In this document: positions 6,751 to 8,407 of the stretch, in pieces
Numbering within the stretch: the first letter of the stretch is position 1
How the letters are laid out: every line of letters starts with the position of its first letter
Assembly (NCBI GenBank): GCA_024639025.1
Contig: JAHEJF010000056.1
Location: forward strand, 1 to 8,407
Source of the DNA: Ahrensia sp.
GTDB taxonomy: Bacteria; Pseudomonadota; Alphaproteobacteria; Rhizobiales; Rhizobiaceae
Length of the DNA: 8,407 bases
Reading direction: 5' to 3'
Program-made: the position numbers and the translations under genes
The notes under the pieces: model-generated
Databases searched by the model: none
What the model was told of the DNA's origin: nothing
Seen by the model: only the letters and a program-made list of their open reading frames with translations

Positions 6751-6790
6751 GCTCTGCCAGTGTTTGGGAACATTGGCAGGGCATTTTTTT
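6751..6790 (+). terminator. Intrinsic terminator between xsc and pta
   Basis: The arms at 6751-6762 (GCTCTGCCAGTG) and 6771-6782 (CATTGGCAGGGC) pair over 12 bp with two G-T wobbles and an 8-nt loop. A run of seven T residues follows at 6784-6790. This is a textbook Rho-independent terminator on the plus strand, 23 nt after the xsc stop. On the minus strand no comparable T-run follows the stem. It should reduce or stop transcription from xsc into pta. Confidence 0.85.
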
Positions 6791-6881
6791 GCCAAGGAAC
6801 AAACCCCCAGTAAAGAGCGGTCGATATTGGGAAAGCACGACATGCATGTTACCCAAGTCCCAAGCAAAGGAATAAACAGAT

Positions 6882-7877
6882 ATGATCGACCCGATGCAGG
6901 ACATTTATGCCAAGGCCAAAAGCGTCAAACGGCATATCGTGTTGGCCGAAGGTTTGGATCCACGCATCATTGATGGTGCTGCAGCGGCGTTGGATCAACA
7001 ACTGGCAGAAGTCACTTTGCTTGGCCCGAAACAGGAAGTCGCCGACAAGATTGCCTCGCAGGGGCATGATGCCGCCCTGTTCAACGTGATCAATCCGGCC
7101 GATACACAGCATCACGAAACATATGCCAGCGGCTTTTACGAATTGCGACGCAATAAGGGAATTTCGAAGAGCTATGCCCATGAGGGGATGAAGAACCCGC
7201 TCAATTTCGCCGCCATGATGGTGCGGCTAGGTGATGCAGACGGTTCCGTTGCCGGCGCCATTGCAACCACGGCAGACACCGTGCGGGCAGCTTTGCAAAT
7301 TATCAAGAAATCTCCACAAGCAGCGTCAGTCTCAAGCTTTTTCTTGATGGTCCTGGATCAACCTCATCACGCCAGAAAAGGTGCGATGGTGTTTGCCGAC
7401 TGTGGCCTGACTATTGAACCTGATTCCGATCAGTTGGCCGATATCGCCATTGCATCGGCAACCTCACTCAGCGAGTTGACGAACCAGGTTCCCAAGGTTG
7501 CCATGCTTTCGTTCTCAACCATGGGCAGCGCCCGCCATGACAAGGTCAGCAAGGTTCAAAAGGCCACCGATCTGGTACGGGAGAAGGCCCCGGAATTGAT
7601 CGTATCGGGAGAACTTCAATTTGACGCGGCCTTCGTGCCTGCTGTCGCAGCATCAAAAGCGCCGGGAGACGCGGTGCAGGGTGAAGCCAATGTGTTTGTC
7701 TTTCCAAATCTTGATGCGGGAAATTTGGGGTACAAAATCGCTCAGCGCATTGGCGGCGCCAAAGCAATTGGTCCTATTCTTCAAGGACTGGCAAAACCGG
7801 CCAACGACCTGTCACGCGGGTGCTCGGCGCAGGATGTGACCGATATGATCGCCATCACCGCAGCGCAGGTAAAGTGA
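6882..7877 (+). CDS. pta: Phosphate acetyltransferase
   Basis: This enzyme converts acetyl phosphate and CoA to acetyl-CoA and phosphate, taking the Xsc product into central metabolism. The protein has 331 residues, matching the short single-domain Pta without the N-terminal regulatory domain found in enterobacteria. Family segments visible are SSFFLMVLDQP (151-161), LSFSTMGSARHDKV (209-222), GELQFDAA (243-250) and the C-terminal signature GPILQGLAKPANDLSRGCS (297-315). The ATG at 6882 has an AAAGGA site 10 nt upstream; the next ATG (6894) would be 22 nt away. The 154-nt gap after xsc contains a terminator and no convincing promoter that I can see, so how pta is transcribed is open. The stop is 15 nt from the stop of the convergent methyltransferase gene. 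Confidence 0.95.
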   Translation: MIDPMQDIYAKAKSVKRHIVLAEGLDPRIIDGAAAALDQQLAEVTLLGPKQEVADKIASQGHDAALFNVINPADTQHHETYASGFYELRRNKGISKSYAHEGMKNPLNFAAMMVRLGDADGSVAGAIATTADTVRAALQIIKKSPQAASVSSFFLMVLDQPHHARKGAMVFADCGLTIEPDSDQLADIAIASATSLSELTNQVPKVAMLSFSTMGSARHDKVSKVQKATDLVREKAPELIVSGELQFDAAFVPAVAASKAPGDAVQGEANVFVFPNLDAGNLGYKIAQRIGGAKAIGPILQGLAKPANDLSRGCSAQDVTDMIAITAAQVK

Positions 7878-7892
7878 TTCAGGAACAAAACC

Positions 7893-8407
7893 TTACAGGT
7901 GAATCTTGAATCGATCTCTGATCTTTGCATCTGTCGTTGCATCAATAAGTGACGATGTTTGCTCACTGAGAATTTCATCAACCCTTGCGGTCGCCTTGGT
8001 GAGTAGATCCGGCTTACCCAATTCTTCCCACTCTTTCGGGCTCGAGCGATCTGCAACATCAGGATACACATAATCACGCTGCATGAGCTCAAGGGTCTGT
8101 GCATGCCCAAGATAATGGCCTGGTCCGCCCATACAGACTTCCCTGATAACATCTATGTTGACCGAGTCTTCGCTCACCTCGATGCCCCGCACGCAGCGCA
8201 AGACCTGGCCAAGCATGTCATTGCCCAGTACCAGCGATTCAAAACAGAAACCAAGCAAGGACGCATGCATACCGACAGCCTCATAGACCATGTTGAGGCC
8301 GGTCAATCCCGCCATGACATTGGATATGCCCTGCTCCCAACCTGCTTGCATGTCGGGCATTTTGGAATCAGCGATACCGGCAGCTGCACCGCCGGGAAGT
8401 CCATAAA
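7893..8407 (-). CDS. MttB-family (trimethylamine methyltransferase-like) protein, C-terminal part
   Basis: About 171 codons of the C-terminus are visible; the frame is open to the right edge, and the family is usually about 480-520 residues. These proteins transfer a methyl group from a quaternary or tertiary amine to a corrinoid protein. The segment YGLPGGAAAGIADSK followed by MPDMQAGWE, and the later MGGPGHYLGHAQTLELMQRDY stretch (given here in part as MGGPGHYLG and HAQTLELMQ), are typical of the superfamily. The ATG at 8360 inside this reading frame is not the real start, because family sequence continues upstream of it. No in-frame TAG occurs in the visible part, which agrees with the pyrrolysine-free branch common in alphaproteobacteria (MtgB-like), but the equivalent residue is near or beyond the edge. 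The substrate is unknown. It converges on pta, so it is in a separate transcription unit. Confidence 0.9.
   Translation of the reverse strand, partial: YGLPGGAAAGIADSKMPDMQAGWEQGISNVMAGLTGLNMVYEAVGMHASLLGFCFESLVLGNDMLGQVLRCVRGIEVSEDSVNIDVIREVCMGGPGHYLGHAQTLELMQRDYVYPDVADRSSPKEWEELGKPDLLTKATARVDEILSEQTSSLIDATTDAKIRDRFKIHL

Noticed and set aside
6827..6855. TTGGGA as the -35 of a separate pta promoter
   Set aside because: No hexamer resembling a -10 box lies at 15-18 nt spacing; the best alternatives match in only two positions.
6678..6875. Small open frame of 65 codons spanning the xsc end and the xsc-pta gap
   Set aside because: It starts inside xsc in another frame, has no clear ribosome binding site, and runs through the terminator stem; nothing supports it as a gene.
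7876..7905. Inverted repeat GATTCA/TGAATC between pta and the convergent methyltransferase gene as a bidirectional terminator
   Set aside because: The arms are only 6 bp with an 18-nt loop and no T-run follows on either strand, so it is too weak to call.

Overview
The window looks like a catabolic accessory region of a marine-type alphaproteobacterium. The evidence is indirect: moderate GC by eye, a TRAP transporter, an MttB-superfamily methyltransferase, and Xsc/Pta proteins of the kind common in Rhizobiales and Rhodobacterales. I see no rRNA, tRNA, CRISPR array, insertion sequence or integrase. All recognised genes are intact apart from the two cut by the window edges.

Layout. From 4666 leftwards on the minus strand lie an SDR dehydrogenase, a two-subunit 3-oxoacid CoA-transferase (A then B), an alpha/beta hydrolase of the arylformamidase-like group, and the TRAP membrane subunits DctQ and DctM. 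DctM runs off the left edge. From the CoA-transferase onward the genes are almost back to back or overlapping (TAA, 3 nt, ATG; TGATG; TGA, 2 nt, ATG; ATGA), so this is one operon. It has its own very strong ribosome binding site and possibly its own promoter. From 4946 rightwards on the plus strand lie xsc (sulfoacetaldehyde acetyltransferase) and pta (phosphate acetyltransferase). A convincing intrinsic terminator sits between them. Convergent to pta, with only 15 nt between stop codons, is the C-terminal third of an MttB-like methyltransferase that enters from the right edge.

Regulation. The divergent control region (4667-4945) separates the two arms. It is AT-rich around 4740-4800 and holds an exact 10-bp direct repeat, a perfect TATAAT hexamer, a second -10-like TATACT, and two CTGG-type repeats about two helical turns apart. 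The latter recall the sites described for TauR-type MocR regulators of taurine genes.

How it fits together. Xsc cleaves sulfoacetaldehyde with phosphate to acetyl phosphate and sulfite, and Pta converts acetyl phosphate to acetyl-CoA. This is the common exit of taurine, isethionate and related C2-sulfonate degradation. No enzyme that makes sulfoacetaldehyde is recognisable in the window. The divergent arm encodes uptake, hydrolysis, oxidation and CoA activation of some acidic substrate. Whether that substrate is a sulfonate precursor or something unrelated cannot be settled here. The nearby MttB-like enzyme raises the idea of demethylation of a methylated amine, possibly an N-methylated taurine; this is a hypothesis from context only.
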